A stretch of DNA of 64,000 bases from Embleya hyalina (GTDB taxonomy: Bacteria > Actinomycetota > Actinomycetes > Streptomycetales > Streptomycetaceae), in contig NZ_BIFH01000013.1 of assembly GCF_003967355.1 (NCBI RefSeq), positions 343,084 through 407,083 on the forward strand, in the 5' to 3' direction. Within the stretch, counting starts at the first letter, position 1. Each line of letters starts with the position of its first letter. Positions 25,455-34,447 of the stretch are shown piece after piece. Below the pieces are notes generated by a model that searched no databases, was not told where the DNA came from, and was given only the letters and a program-made list of their open reading frames with translations. The position numbers and the translations under genes were made by a program.

Positions 25455-26315
25455 TCAGCCGGCGCGGGTGGTCCAGGTCGTGCGTCGGGTTCGCAGGGCC
25501 AGGTCGTCGCGGTTGCGCAGGCTTTGCGGGGACTCGGGGTCGAGGAGGCGGTCCAGGGCGGTGCGGTCCTCGGGGGTCAGCAGCCGGCCGATCCTGGTGC
25601 GCAGCCCGGTGAAGGTGGTGTGGGCGTAGCGGGTCACCGCCGGGTTCCGCGCGGCGGGGACGTGCAGAGTTCGGGTGTTCTCGGATTCGATGGTGAAGCC
25701 GGCGGCGGTGAGTTTGGGGGTCCAGTCCGCGCCGCGGTGGGAGGTCGTCGCCGCGTGTTCGCGATCGATCGCGGCGTGGCAGCGGTCTTCGAGGCCGGGG
25801 CTGTCCGCCGGGGCCGCGGGGGGCAGGAAGCGCGGGAAGGCGGCCAGTTCGATCATCAGGAACACGCCGCCCGGGGAAAGCAGTTCGCGGACCTGACGCA
25901 GGGTTCGGTCGGGGTCGCTCATGTGGTGCATCGAGGCGGACGCCCAGACCAGCTCCGGGCGGCCGAGGTCGGGCAGGGTCGGGGTGTCGAGGTCGGCCCG
26001 CACGATGCGCAGACGCTCGTCCACGCCGTCGGCGACCGCCTTGTCCCGCAGGCGATCCAGGTGGGCGGGGGCGGAGTCGACGGCCGTCACCCGGGAGTTC
26101 GGGAAACGTCGGAGCAGGGCGAGCGTACCGGCGCCGGTTCCGCAGCCCAGGTCCACGATGTGCCGGGGGTCGGTTTCCGTGGGCAGCGACGCGGTGACGG
26201 CCGCGATGTGCTCGGCGAGGACTTCCGCGTCCAGGTCCAGGATCTCCGCGAGGTCGGTCTCGACGTGTACGTGCTCGTGGGCGGTGTGCGTGCCGTGGGG
26301 CGCGGGGTGGGTCAT
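25455..26315 (-). CDS. Class I SAM-dependent methyltransferase
   Basis: A 286-aa protein. A His-rich start (HPAPHGTHTAHEHVHVE) leads to the Rossmann core with motif I VDLGCGTGAGT (about 53-63), an acidic residue after strand 2 (VTAVDSAP) and a LSPGG motif before strand 5. The C-terminal part is long and Arg-rich. The fold matches small-molecule methyltransferases of the UbiE/Methyltransf_11 kind, but the substrate is unknown. It is a single gene, with lsr2 before it and an MMPL exporter behind it on the same strand, separated by a strong hairpin. Confidence 0.82.
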   Translation of the reverse strand: MTHPAPHGTHTAHEHVHVETDLAEILDLDAEVLAEHIAAVTASLPTETDPRHIVDLGCGTGAGTLALLRRFPNSRVTAVDSAPAHLDRLRDKAVADGVDERLRIVRADLDTPTLPDLGRPELVWASASMHHMSDPDRTLRQVRELLSPGGVFLMIELAAFPRFLPPAAPADSPGLEDRCHAAIDREHAATTSHRGADWTPKLTAAGFTIESENTRTLHVPAARNPAVTRYAHTTFTGLRTRIGRLLTPEDRTALDRLLDPESPQSLRNRDDLALRTRRTTWTTRAG

Positions 26316-26460
26316 GCCGTCACGCTAGGCGGATCGCGCGCCGCCGACCCGATGGGTTGCCGGATGCGCAAGGCGATGCCGAGCCGGGTTGCCCGGTACG
26401 CAAGACGACGGCCCGGGACGGGTGGCCCGGCGCGCGAGGCGCGCGGCGGTGCGCGCACGC

Positions 26461-26500
26461 GGCGGCGGGCCGGGCGCGAATCCGCGCCCGGCCCGCCGCC
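26461..26500 (-). terminator. Strong 18-bp hairpin after the MMPL gene
   Basis: GGCGGCGGGCCGGGCGCG (26461-26478) pairs perfectly with 26483-26500 around a 4-base AATC loop, 13 bases after the stop codon of the exporter gene. Confidence 0.85.
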
Positions 26501-26513
26501 CGTACCGCCGTGC

Positions 26514-28760
26514 TCAGACGCCCGCCGAGTCCTTCGCGCTCGCCGCGCCGACCAGTGGCTTGGGCGCGGTGGCCGGCGCCGGGCCGCCCTCGCTCAGGCC
26601 GAAGCGGTCGTGGAACCTGCGCAGCGGGCCGGGCGCGTACCAGGCCGCGCGGCCGAGCAGCCGCATCGCGACGGGGACCAGCACGCCCCGCACGGCGATC
26701 GCGTCGATCAGGATGGCCAGTCCCGTACCCATGCCGAACATCTGCATGAAGCCGATCTCGGCCGTTCCGAAGGCGAAGAAGCTGACCGCGAGCAGCGCGG
26801 CCGCGGCGCTGACGATGCGTCCCGTGTGGCCGAGGCCGTTGACCACGGCCGACTCGGTGCCCTCGCCCTCGTCGTGCAGTTCCTTGATCCGGCTGAGGAC
26901 GAACACCTCGTAGTCCATCGACAGGCCGAAGGCGATGCAGAACATCAACACGGTCATCGACGTGTCCATCGGCTGCGCGGTGAAGCCGAACAGGGAGGCG
27001 AGGTGACCGTCCTGGAACATCCAGGTCATCACGCCCAGGGCCGCGCCCAGGCTGATCATGTTCAGGAGCAGTGCGCGCAGCGGCTGTACGACGCTGCCGG
27101 TGAACAGGAAGAGCAGGAGGAAGGTGGTGACGGCGACCAGGGCGATCGCGGCGGGGAGTCGGCCGCCGATCGAGTCCTTGGAGTCGACCAGTTCGGCGTC
27201 GGTGCCGCTGACCAGCGGATGGGTCCCCGGGGGCGGCGTGACCGACCGTACGTCGGCGACCAGGTCCTGGGCGGCGTCCGACTTGGGGGCCAGGGCGCTC
27301 ACCACGTCGATGCGCTGGGCGTCCGGGCGGCCCATCGCCGGGTTGCCGGTGCCGGGCGCGGCGGGCCGGCCGCCGATGTACGTGCCGGCGGAGGTCGCCA
27401 CGCGGACCACGTTCTCGTGCCGGGACAGTTCGCTCGCGTACGCCGCCAACGGGCCCTCGGTCACCGGACCGTCGATGACGATGTGTACGGCCGCGGCGTC
27501 GTTGCCGTCGAAGTTCGCCCGCAGCGCGGTCGAGACCTCACGGCTCTGCGCGTCCTCGGGCAGCACCCGTTCGTCGGCCGTGCCGAAGGTGATGCCGAGC
27601 AGCGGGCTCGCGGCCAGCAGCAGTACGGCGAGCACCGGAATCGCGGTGAGCGCGGGACGCCGCATGACGGTGCCGGCGATCCGTCCCCACAGGGGCGTGC
27701 GGGCGGAGGCGGGGCGGTCGAACCTCACCCACGGCATGCGGCCGCTGTTGACCCGGTGCCCCAGGAGGGCGAGCAGCGCGGGCATCACGAACAGGGTGGC
27801 GACCGCGGCGACGACGATCACGCCGACCCCGGCGTAGGCGAACGAGCGGAGGAAGAACTGCGGGAACACCAGGAGTGAGCCGAGCGCGGCGGCGACCGTG
27901 GCCGCGGAGAACGCCACCGTGCGGCCCGCGGTGCGCACGGTGTGCCGGACGGCGTCGTCCACCTCCGCCCCGGCCGCGAGGTGTTCGCGGAATCGGTTGA
28001 TCATCAACAGGGCGTAGTCGATGCCCAGGCCGAGGCCGAGGGCCGTGGTCAGGTTGATCGCGAAGACCGAGACGTCGGTGAGGCCGCCGAGGACCGCGAG
28101 TTCGGCGAACGTGCCGACGACCGCGACGGTACCGATCACCAGCGGCAGCAGCGCCGCGACCACGCTGCCGAAGACGACCAGGAGCAGCAGCAGGGTCAGC
28201 GGTACGGCGATCGCCTCGGCCAGGACGAGGTCCTTCACCACCTGCTTGGACAACTCGTCGCCCACGGCGGTGGCGCCGCCGGCCCGGACGGTGAGCCCGG
28301 GCCCGTAGTGTCCGGTGTAGTGCTCGAGGATGCCCTTGACGTTCTCCGCACGCTCGCTGTCGTCGCCCTTCACGTGGGCGAGCACCATGGCCTGTTGGCC
28401 GTTCTTGGAGCGCAGTTCCGGGATGCCCGCGTCCCAGTAGGAGATCACGTTGTCGAGGTGTTTCTCCTTCTTGAGGTCGGCGACCAGGTTCTGCCCGCCC
28501 TGCTTGGCCGCGGGGCCGTCGACGCCGCCGCCGTCGGGGGCGCGGACCAGCAGGACCAGGTTGGTCTCCCCGCCGAACTTCTTGTCGATGATCTGTTTGG
28601 CGCGGGTGGACTCCGAGGCCGAGTCGTCGAACCCGCCCCCGCTCAGCAGTTTGCCGAACGCGCCGGTGCCCAGGACGCCCATCAGGACCACGAGCAGACC
28701 CGCGACGACGAGTACCGATTTCGGCCGGCGAACCGTGAGTTCGGCTATGCGTTCAAACAC
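26514..28760 (-). CDS. MMPL-family RND exporter
   Basis: A 748-aa membrane transporter of the MmpL/RND superfamily, proton-driven exporters of lipids and hydrophobic compounds. It starts with a basic segment and a membrane helix (SVLVVAGLLVVLMGVLG), then a large outside loop, and has two sets of helices. Both conserved D-Y pairs are present: LGLGIDYALLMINRF in the first half and FGLSMDYEVFVLSRI in the second. The GTG at 28760 has AAGGAG seven bases upstream. A TetR gene diverges from it over 239 bases, so the regulator probably represses the exporter. Confidence 0.9.
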   Translation of the reverse strand: MFERIAELTVRRPKSVLVVAGLLVVLMGVLGTGAFGKLLSGGGFDDSASESTRAKQIIDKKFGGETNLVLLVRAPDGGGVDGPAAKQGGQNLVADLKKEKHLDNVISYWDAGIPELRSKNGQQAMVLAHVKGDDSERAENVKGILEHYTGHYGPGLTVRAGGATAVGDELSKQVVKDLVLAEAIAVPLTLLLLLVVFGSVVAALLPLVIGTVAVVGTFAELAVLGGLTDVSVFAINLTTALGLGLGIDYALLMINRFREHLAAGAEVDDAVRHTVRTAGRTVAFSAATVAAALGSLLVFPQFFLRSFAYAGVGVIVVAAVATLFVMPALLALLGHRVNSGRMPWVRFDRPASARTPLWGRIAGTVMRRPALTAIPVLAVLLLAASPLLGITFGTADERVLPEDAQSREVSTALRANFDGNDAAAVHIVIDGPVTEGPLAAYASELSRHENVVRVATSAGTYIGGRPAAPGTGNPAMGRPDAQRIDVVSALAPKSDAAQDLVADVRSVTPPPGTHPLVSGTDAELVDSKDSIGGRLPAAIALVAVTTFLLLFLFTGSVVQPLRALLLNMISLGAALGVMTWMFQDGHLASLFGFTAQPMDTSMTVLMFCIAFGLSMDYEVFVLSRIKELHDEGEGTESAVVNGLGHTGRIVSAAAALLAVSFFAFGTAEIGFMQMFGMGTGLAILIDAIAVRGVLVPVAMRLLGRAAWYAPGPLRRFHDRFGLSEGGPAPATAPKPLVGAASAKDSAGV

Positions 28761-28999
28761 GGGTTGTCTCCTTGGGCTCTTGCCGTAAACAACAGAAAAG
28801 ACAGGAAATGCGCCGATCGCGGCGCGCGTGGGTGGGTGGCCCATCGGCGGTGTCCGGGTCCGGGAGGGGAGGCGCTTCCGCTTTCCCCGTCGCCCTTGAC
28901 GACCCTAGTGAGGTACAAGAAACTTTGGCAGTGTTAGATTTTCTTCACAGGGCTCGCCCGGGTCGTGGCGTGCCGGAACCTTCGTCGTAAGGTCGTCGC

Positions 29000-29821
29000 A
29001 TGTCTCCAGTCGAAGCCGGTTCGACCGGGCCCACGCCGCCCGCGTCGTCCGAGCCGTCCGCGTCGTCCGCCCCGCCGGCACCCGCGCCGCCCACGCTGCG
29101 TGAGCGGCGCCGGGCCGTCGCCGTGCGGGAGATCCTGAGCGCCGCCGAGGACCACATCGACCGGGAGGGGCCGCACTCGTTGTCGCTGCGCGCGGTCGCG
29201 CGCGGCCTGGGGATGACCGTGCAGGCGCTCTACCACTACTTCCCGAGCCGGGACGACCTCGTCACCGCGCTCATCACCAAGGCGTACGACGACCTGGCCG
29301 ACGCGGTACAGGTCGCGGTGGACGCCGTGGCCGAACCGGGCCTGTCACGCATGGTGGCGGCGGCGGAGGGCTACCGCCGGTGGGCCGTCGCCAATCCGGA
29401 ACGCTTCCAGCTGATCTACGGCGCGCCGCTGCGCCACTACGCGGCACCCACCGACGGCCCGACCACCCAGGCCGTGCGTCGGATGAGCGCGATCTTCGAG
29501 CGCGAACTGTTCGGCGGGTCGACCACCGAGCAATTGGCCGCCGCGGACATCCCACCGCTGTCGCCGGCGCTGCTCGAGGAGTTGGAGCGGCTGCCACCGG
29601 ACGGGCTGGGCTCGCTGCCGCCGCCCGCCGTCGCCATCATCCTGAGCGCCTGGGGACACATGCACGGCCTGGTCGCCCTGGAGGTGTTCGGCCACACCTC
29701 GTTCCTGGACACCCACCAGGCGGAGATCTTCCGCATCGCGATGCACACGATGCTCGCCGACATCCACCACCGCATCCCCCCGGCGGATCGGGCCGTTCGG
29801 GCACGAAAGCCCCGCCCGTGA
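29000..29821 (+). CDS. TetR-family regulator with WHG C-terminal domain
   Basis: A 273-aa repressor. A 30-residue Ala/Pro/Ser leader precedes the helix-turn-helix (AAEDHIDREGPHSLSLRAVARGLGMTVQALYHYFPSRDDL). The C-terminal part contains the WGHMHGLVALEVFG segment typical of the TetR WHG subfamily. It diverges from the MMPL exporter gene, the usual arrangement for a local efflux repressor. The AT-rich stretch 28915-28950, with repeated TT/AA tracts, is the likely operator-promoter, but I see no clean palindrome. Confidence 0.88.
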   Translation: MSPVEAGSTGPTPPASSEPSASSAPPAPAPPTLRERRRAVAVREILSAAEDHIDREGPHSLSLRAVARGLGMTVQALYHYFPSRDDLVTALITKAYDDLADAVQVAVDAVAEPGLSRMVAAAEGYRRWAVANPERFQLIYGAPLRHYAAPTDGPTTQAVRRMSAIFERELFGGSTTEQLAAADIPPLSPALLEELERLPPDGLGSLPPPAVAIILSAWGHMHGLVALEVFGHTSFLDTHQAEIFRIAMHTMLADIHHRIPPADRAVRARKPRP

Positions 29822-29858
29822 GCGGTGCGGCCCGCCGGGGACGGCGTCGGGGGCGTGG

Positions 29859-30836
29859 TCAGGGGATGATCGGGACGTCCGCGTCGACCAGGCCGTTGCC
29901 GCCGACGACCGTGTTGTCGGCGGTGACGGTGGTGGGGCAGGCGGCGGTGTACGAGAAGGCGTGGATGGCGAGTCGGTCCGGGCCCGTCGCGCCGGTCAGG
30001 TCGGCACGGTTGGCGTGAAAGACGGTGCCGCAGCCCCAACCCGGGAACTGCGCGTGCACCTGGAAGCCGTCGTTCGTGCTGTTGCGGCCCGTGTTGTCCT
30101 CGATCAGGTAGCCGTTGCCCTTCACGTCGACCCACGAGTCGTCGTAGTTGTTCCCGGTCAGGCCCGTGCCGTCGAAGACGTTGCCCGCGACCCGGCCGCC
30201 GGTGGTGCCCTCCTTCAGGTCCACCGCCTCGCCGCGCACGTCGGGGCCGATCACGTTGCGCAGGATCTGCACCCGATCGCTGCGGTCGGCAAGCGTGTTG
30301 GCGGTGCCGACGTACACGCCCTCGCCCATGCCGCGATCGTCCCGGCCGGTGTCGTGGATCCGTGAGTCGACGATCGCGCCGTCGCTGCTGGAGTTGCGGA
30401 AGTGCACGCCCTCCATGGTGAGTTCGTGCACGGTGACGGAGTCGATCAGGACGCCGCGGGCGGCGTCGATCATGATGCCCTTCTGGGCGTGGGTGAGGGT
30501 GACGCCGCGCACGGTCCAGTAGGCGGCGCCGTCGAGGTGCAGGGCGTTGCCGCCGCCGGTGTTGGTGCGCAGTACGGCGTTCGCGGAGCCGACGAGGGTG
30601 ATCCGGGCGTCGGCGCGACCGGCCCTGGTGGTCCGGAAGTTGCCGGTGTACGTGCCGTCGGCGAGGCGGATGGTGGTGCCCGGGACGACCGCGGCCAACG
30701 CCGACTTGAGCTGCGCCGAGGTCGACACGAGCAGGACCGGGTCGGTCGCGGACGCGGCGGCGTGGCCGGGCGGCGCGGCGGCGAGCACGGTGCCGAGCGT
30801 GGTCACCAGGGCGAGCGACAGGGTACGGATGCGCAT
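29859..30836 (-). CDS. Secreted right-handed beta-helix (pectate-lyase-like) protein
   Basis: A 325-aa exported protein. A Sec signal peptide (MRIRTLSLALVTTLGTVLAAAPPGHAAA) ends in an A-x-A site. The rest is a parallel beta-helix as in polysaccharide lyases: the entry segment TSAQLKSALAAVVPGTTIRLADGTY is the classic start, followed by repeated rungs and asparagine ladders (DGTGLTGNNYDDSWVDVKGNGYLIEDN). Family PL6/PL1-like enzymes have this shape, but catalytic residues cannot be assigned. ATG 30836 has GGAAGG upstream. A ricin domain is absent. Confidence 0.82.
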   Translation of the reverse strand: MRIRTLSLALVTTLGTVLAAAPPGHAAASATDPVLLVSTSAQLKSALAAVVPGTTIRLADGTYTGNFRTTRAGRADARITLVGSANAVLRTNTGGGNALHLDGAAYWTVRGVTLTHAQKGIMIDAARGVLIDSVTVHELTMEGVHFRNSSSDGAIVDSRIHDTGRDDRGMGEGVYVGTANTLADRSDRVQILRNVIGPDVRGEAVDLKEGTTGGRVAGNVFDGTGLTGNNYDDSWVDVKGNGYLIEDNTGRNSTNDGFQVHAQFPGWGCGTVFHANRADLTGATGPDRLAIHAFSYTAACPTTVTADNTVVGGNGLVDADVPIIP

Positions 30837-30996
30837 CGGGCAACCTTCCGTCGAGACGGTGACGGGACGCGTGCGGGCGATTCGGGCCGGTGCCTCCACC
30901 AGCGTGCGGCATGAGCGTGCAGAGGTCTAGACCAGCGCGGGCCGGATACCTGCTCCTCGGCGAATTCTGCGGCACGACCCCCCCGTCACCCGGCGC

Positions 30997-31533
30997 TCAC
31001 AGGCCGGCCACCCACGCACCCAGGACCGCGTAGTCGGCCGCGGTGAGCCCGTGCACGGCGTCGACGCGGTGCAGCAGGGCCGGCGCGGGATGGTGCGCGG
31101 CCACCCAGGCCCGGTCGGCGTCGCCGATCTCGTCGTCGACCCACACGAACGGCCGCCCCGCCGCCCAGGCGACGAGCGCCCGAGTCTTCCAGTGCGTCCC
31201 GACCCGCTCGGCGTGCGCGGCGGCATCGACATGATCCGGCTCCGGCCAAATCACCACGGGCAGCCGGGAAAGCCCGATCCGGGGCGACACACACTCGTTC
31301 GCCTCGTGCATCCAGGACGTCGCCCACACCACGTCACAGCCCAGCGCCGTCAACCGTGCACCGTGCGTGGGATCGATCCTGGCCAACAGCGGATTCGCGA
31401 AGGCGTCCGGGAGTCGGGGAACGAATCGGTAGGTCGGATAGCCATCCGGATACTGCTCCGCCGACGCACCGAAGGGTATGAGGGGTCCGTCGACATCGAG
31501 AAAGAGAAGCGGCCGGCCGCCGGAGTCGATCAC
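30997..31533 (-). CDS. HAD-superfamily protein, RNA-repair-like subgroup
   Basis: A 178-aa cytosolic protein beginning GGRPLLFLDVDGPLIPFG, the HAD nucleophile motif D-x-D-G-x-L. Later come VVWATSWMHEANE, with the Thr/Ser motif II and the W-x-x-x-A/N feature of the HAD domain found in RNA-repair proteins, and RPFVWVDDEIGDADRAW as the acidic motif IV. It is small, as the cap-less subgroup is. The GTG at 31533 is the best start but lacks a visible ribosome site. It diverges from the NmrA-like gene. Confidence 0.75.
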   Translation of the reverse strand: MIDSGGRPLLFLDVDGPLIPFGASAEQYPDGYPTYRFVPRLPDAFANPLLARIDPTHGARLTALGCDVVWATSWMHEANECVSPRIGLSRLPVVIWPEPDHVDAAAHAERVGTHWKTRALVAWAAGRPFVWVDDEIGDADRAWVAAHHPAPALLHRVDAVHGLTAADYAVLGAWVAGL

Positions 31534-31573
31534 ATGTGCACGATAGCGGCGAACGGGTCGAAGGTGGGGGCGA

Positions 31574-31604
31574 CTTGACTTCAAGCCAAGTTGAACTTCT
31601 AGCG
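31574..31604 (+). promoter_or_regulatory. MerR-type 19-bp-spacer promoter before the NmrA-like gene
   Basis: TTGACT (31574-31579), a 19-base spacer and TAGCGT (31599-31604). The spacer contains the dyad TTCAA-GCCAAG-TTGAA. An over-long spacer with a dyad between -35 and -10 is the hallmark of MerR-family activated promoters. No MerR gene adjoins it; the only one in this window is 4.8 kb away. Confidence 0.7.
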
Positions 31605-31630
31605 TCGTTGGAAACGAGAGGGGTTCGGCT

Positions 31631-32440
31631 GTGACGACGCTTGTTACGGGTGCCACCGGGAACACCGGTCGGCATGTGGTGGCGGAGTTGGTTCGGCGAG
31701 GGGAGAAGGTTCGGGCGTTGACGCGCGATCCGGCCGCAGCCGCGGGGAGGCTGCCGGCGGGGGTCGAAGTGGTGGCCGGGACGCATACGGCGCCGGAGGG
31801 ATTGGGTGCCGCCCTCGACGGTGTGGATCGGCTGCACGTCACGGTGACGGCGGGAACGGCCGAGGCCGGGCCGGAGTTGGTGCGGCGAGCGGTCGACGCG
31901 GGTGTACGACGCATCACGGTGGTGTGGGGCGGTTGGGTCGGGCCGGCCGAGCAGGCCGTGGCGGACTCGGGGGTGGAGTGGACGCGCCTGGAGCCGCAGG
32001 AGTTCATGTCCAACACCTTGACCTGGATCGACTCGATCCGGGCCGAGGGCGTGGTGCGCGAGCCGTACGACTTCCCCAGCGCGATGGTGCACGAGGCCGA
32101 CATCGGCGCGGTGGCCGCGGTCGCCCTGCTCGACGACGGCCACGCGGGGCGCGCGTACAACCTCACCGGGCCCGAAGTGCTGACCACACGCGAGCGGATC
32201 GCGATCCTGGCCCGGGCGATCCGCCGCGACGTCGACTTCGTCGCGATCACGCACGAACAGGCCGTGGACAGGCTGACGGCCGCCGGCGTGTCGCGGCAGG
32301 ACGCCGACTACGTGATCGGCTGGTACGCCGACCCGCCCGTCGACGCCGGCACGGTGGTCGACACCGTCGAACGGGTCACCGGTCGGCCCGCCCGCACGTT
32401 CGGTCGGTGGAGTGCCGATCACGCGGATCGGTTCCGGTGA
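31631..32440 (+). CDS. NmrA-like NAD(P)-binding oxidoreductase
   Basis: A 269-aa atypical short-chain dehydrogenase. The N-terminus TTLVTGATGNTGRHVVAEL is the G-x-x-G-x-x-G NAD(P) site, followed by VRALTRDP, the basic NADP-preferring position. The Y-x-x-x-K catalytic pair is not obvious, as in NmrA-like redox sensors or quinone reductases. The GTG start at 31631 lies 27 bases after the -10 of a MerR-type promoter, so it is probably induced by a small-molecule or redox signal. Its 3' end overlaps the tail of the broken LysR gene on the other strand. Confidence 0.85.
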   Translation: MTTLVTGATGNTGRHVVAELVRRGEKVRALTRDPAAAAGRLPAGVEVVAGTHTAPEGLGAALDGVDRLHVTVTAGTAEAGPELVRRAVDAGVRRITVVWGGWVGPAEQAVADSGVEWTRLEPQEFMSNTLTWIDSIRAEGVVREPYDFPSAMVHEADIGAVAAVALLDDGHAGRAYNLTGPEVLTTRERIAILARAIRRDVDFVAITHEQAVDRLTAAGVSRQDADYVIGWYADPPVDAGTVVDTVERVTGRPARTFGRWSADHADRFR

Positions 32441-33298
32441 GGGTGACGCTGTCGGCGAAGGCTCGGGCCAGGGGGGTCAGGTCCTCCCAGCGGCGCACGG
32501 CCCAGCCGACCGGCAGGCGGGGCAGGGCCGGTATGGGCAGGAAGCGCACCGGGTCGGTGTCCGCGGGGGCCCGCCGGTCGGGCAGGGCGGGCACGATGGC
32601 GTGTCCCAGGCCCAGTTCGACCAGCAGGACGGCGGTGTCCCAGTCGGCGACGCCCGATTCGGCCGCGATACGGATGTCCAGTCTCGTGAAGGCCGCGTCG
32701 AGGTGGGCCCGCGAGGAGGAGTCCTCCGGAGGTCGGATGTAGCGGATGCCGGCCAGGTCGGCGGTGTCGACGTGGGCGCGTTCGGCCAGCGGGTCGTCGG
32801 CCCGGACCGCCAACACCCAGGGCAGTTCGGCCACGCGGCGCTGTTGGATGCCGGGAATCGCACCTCCGACGGTGATCCAGGCGAGGTCGAGGGTGTTGGA
32901 GGCGAGCGCGTCGAAGCAGCCGCGGCTGGACGTCTCGGTGCGAAACTCCAGACTGGCCCTCGGGTATCGGCCGCGGAAGGCGACGACCGCCTCGGACATG
33001 AAGTGCCGCACGGTCGTCGCCCCCGTGGTGACCCGGACCGATCCCGTTTCCCCACGGGCCAGTTCGTCGAGCCGACGAAGGGCCACGTCCAGTCCGGCGA
33101 TCCCGTCGGCCGCTGCCGCGTGCAGCAGTCGACCCGCCGCCGTGGGGGCCGCTCCAGGAGTTGCACCTTCGTCTCCCGTTCCAACCGCTTCACGTGCTGG
33201 CTCACCGCCGACTGGGTGCACGAGAGGTCCCGGGCGACGGCGCTCAGGCTCCCGGCCCGGCACACCGCGACGAAGATGCGAAGGTCATCGAGGGTCAT
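32376..33298 (-). pseudogene. LysR-family regulator split by a frameshift
   Basis: The first 50 residues (MTLDDLRIFVAVCRAGSLSAVARDLSCTQSAVSQHVKRLE) are a perfect LysR helix-turn-helix in one frame. After LLERPP near 33145 the reading frame degrades, while the frame one base off continues the family sequence, APTAAGRLLHAAAADG, and the whole effector-binding domain down to 32376. The usual LFxRxxRxxxLTxAG link is also short by several residues, so a small deletion seems to have removed bases and shifted frame. Either a pseudogene or a sequencing error. If intact it would be a divergent regulator of the ketopantoate-reductase-like gene. Confidence 0.82.
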
Positions 33299-33475
33299 GG
33301 CCCCAAGGTAAGGCTTGGGAAGTCGGCAGTGAACCCGAGGATTGACTCGGGTCGCCGCTCGGTTCGATCATCGGAACCGGGCGGCAACCCGACCCGACCA
33401 CGCGTCCCCGTCCGGACGGGGGAGCGCCCGGCGGGACGGGTGCCGACCCTCGTCGCCATCGAAAGGAAACCGTCC

Positions 33476-34393
33476 GTGCCCGCTTCGACGTCGTCCCACG
33501 ATCCCGCCGCCGTGCCTCCCCGGAGCGTGGCGGTCCTCGGGCCGGGAGGAGTGGGCGGGCTGCTCGCCGCCCTGCTGTCCCGGGCCGGCCACCGCGTGAT
33601 CTGCGTCGCCGGCAAGGAAACCGCAAGCGCCCTGCGCCAGGGCGGAATTCGGGTACGCAGTGGGCAGTTCGGCGAGTTCACCGCCCGGGTCGAGGCGGAC
33701 ACGCACCTGCGCGAACCCGTCGATCTGTGCCTGATCACGGTCAAGCACACGGGACTGCGCGACGCGCTGGAACGTATCCCGGCGGGCGCGATCGGGGACG
33801 GGGCGATCCTGCCGCTGCTCAACGGCGTCGAACACCCGGCCCTGCTGCGCGAACACTACGGCGATCAGGCCGTCGTCCCGGGCGCGATCCGCGTCGAGTC
33901 CACCCGCCTCGCGCCGGGCGTGATCGAACACGGCAGCCCGTTCACGGAGATCGACCTGGCCGGACCGCCGGAGCGCGTCGAGCCGTTGGCGGAGATCTTC
34001 ACCGACGCCGGTGTGCGCACCCGGGCGGTGGGCGGCGAGGCGGCCGCGTTGTGGGCGAAGTTGGCCTTCCTCGCGCCCTTCGCGCTGCTCACCACCCGCT
34101 ACGGGCTCACCATCGGCGAGGTGCGGACCGGGCGGCGCGCGGAACTGCTCGCGCTCGTCGCCGAGGCCGCCGCGGTGAGCCGGGCCTGCGGCGTCCCCGT
34201 CGATCCGGCGCGCTCCCTGGCGCTCTACGACGCGTTCCCGGCGCAGACCAAGTCGTCCATGCAGCGTGACGTCGAGGCGGGCCGCCCCACCGAACTCGAC
34301 GCGATCGGCGGCGCGTTGCTGCGCGCGGCCGCACGACACGGCATCCCCGTCCCCGTCGCGACCCGGCTGGTGGCCGAACCGACCTCGCGGTGA
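33476..34393 (+). CDS. Ketopantoate reductase-like (ApbA/PanE family) protein
   Basis: A 305-aa NADPH-dependent 2-dehydropantoate 2-reductase family member. SVAVLGPGGVGGLLAALLSRAGHRV is the nucleotide site, VDLCLITVKHTGL carries the family Lys, and LLNGVEHPALLREHYG has the conserved NG. The C-terminal helical domain ends KSSMQRDVEAGRPTELDAIGG, matching the S-S-M-x-x-D substrate-binding motif. Whether it makes pantoate or acts on another 2-keto acid is open, since the context has no pantothenate genes. The GTG at 33476 has AAGGA upstream. The broken LysR gene diverges from it. Confidence 0.85.
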   Translation: MPASTSSHDPAAVPPRSVAVLGPGGVGGLLAALLSRAGHRVICVAGKETASALRQGGIRVRSGQFGEFTARVEADTHLREPVDLCLITVKHTGLRDALERIPAGAIGDGAILPLLNGVEHPALLREHYGDQAVVPGAIRVESTRLAPGVIEHGSPFTEIDLAGPPERVEPLAEIFTDAGVRTRAVGGEAAALWAKLAFLAPFALLTTRYGLTIGEVRTGRRAELLALVAEAAAVSRACGVPVDPARSLALYDAFPAQTKSSMQRDVEAGRPTELDAIGGALLRAAARHGIPVPVATRLVAEPTSR

Positions 34394-34447
34394 GGCGTGC
34401 TTTTTCGGCCCGTGCGGGTGTGACGCGGGTCGGAAGAGCACGCCTCA
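34391..34447. terminator. Long hairpin between convergent genes
   Basis: TGAGGCGTGCT (34391-34401) pairs with AGCACGCCTCA (34437-34447), and an inner CGGCCCG/CGGGTCG pairing continues the stem. The stop codons of both converging genes lie inside the outer arms. Confidence 0.65.
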
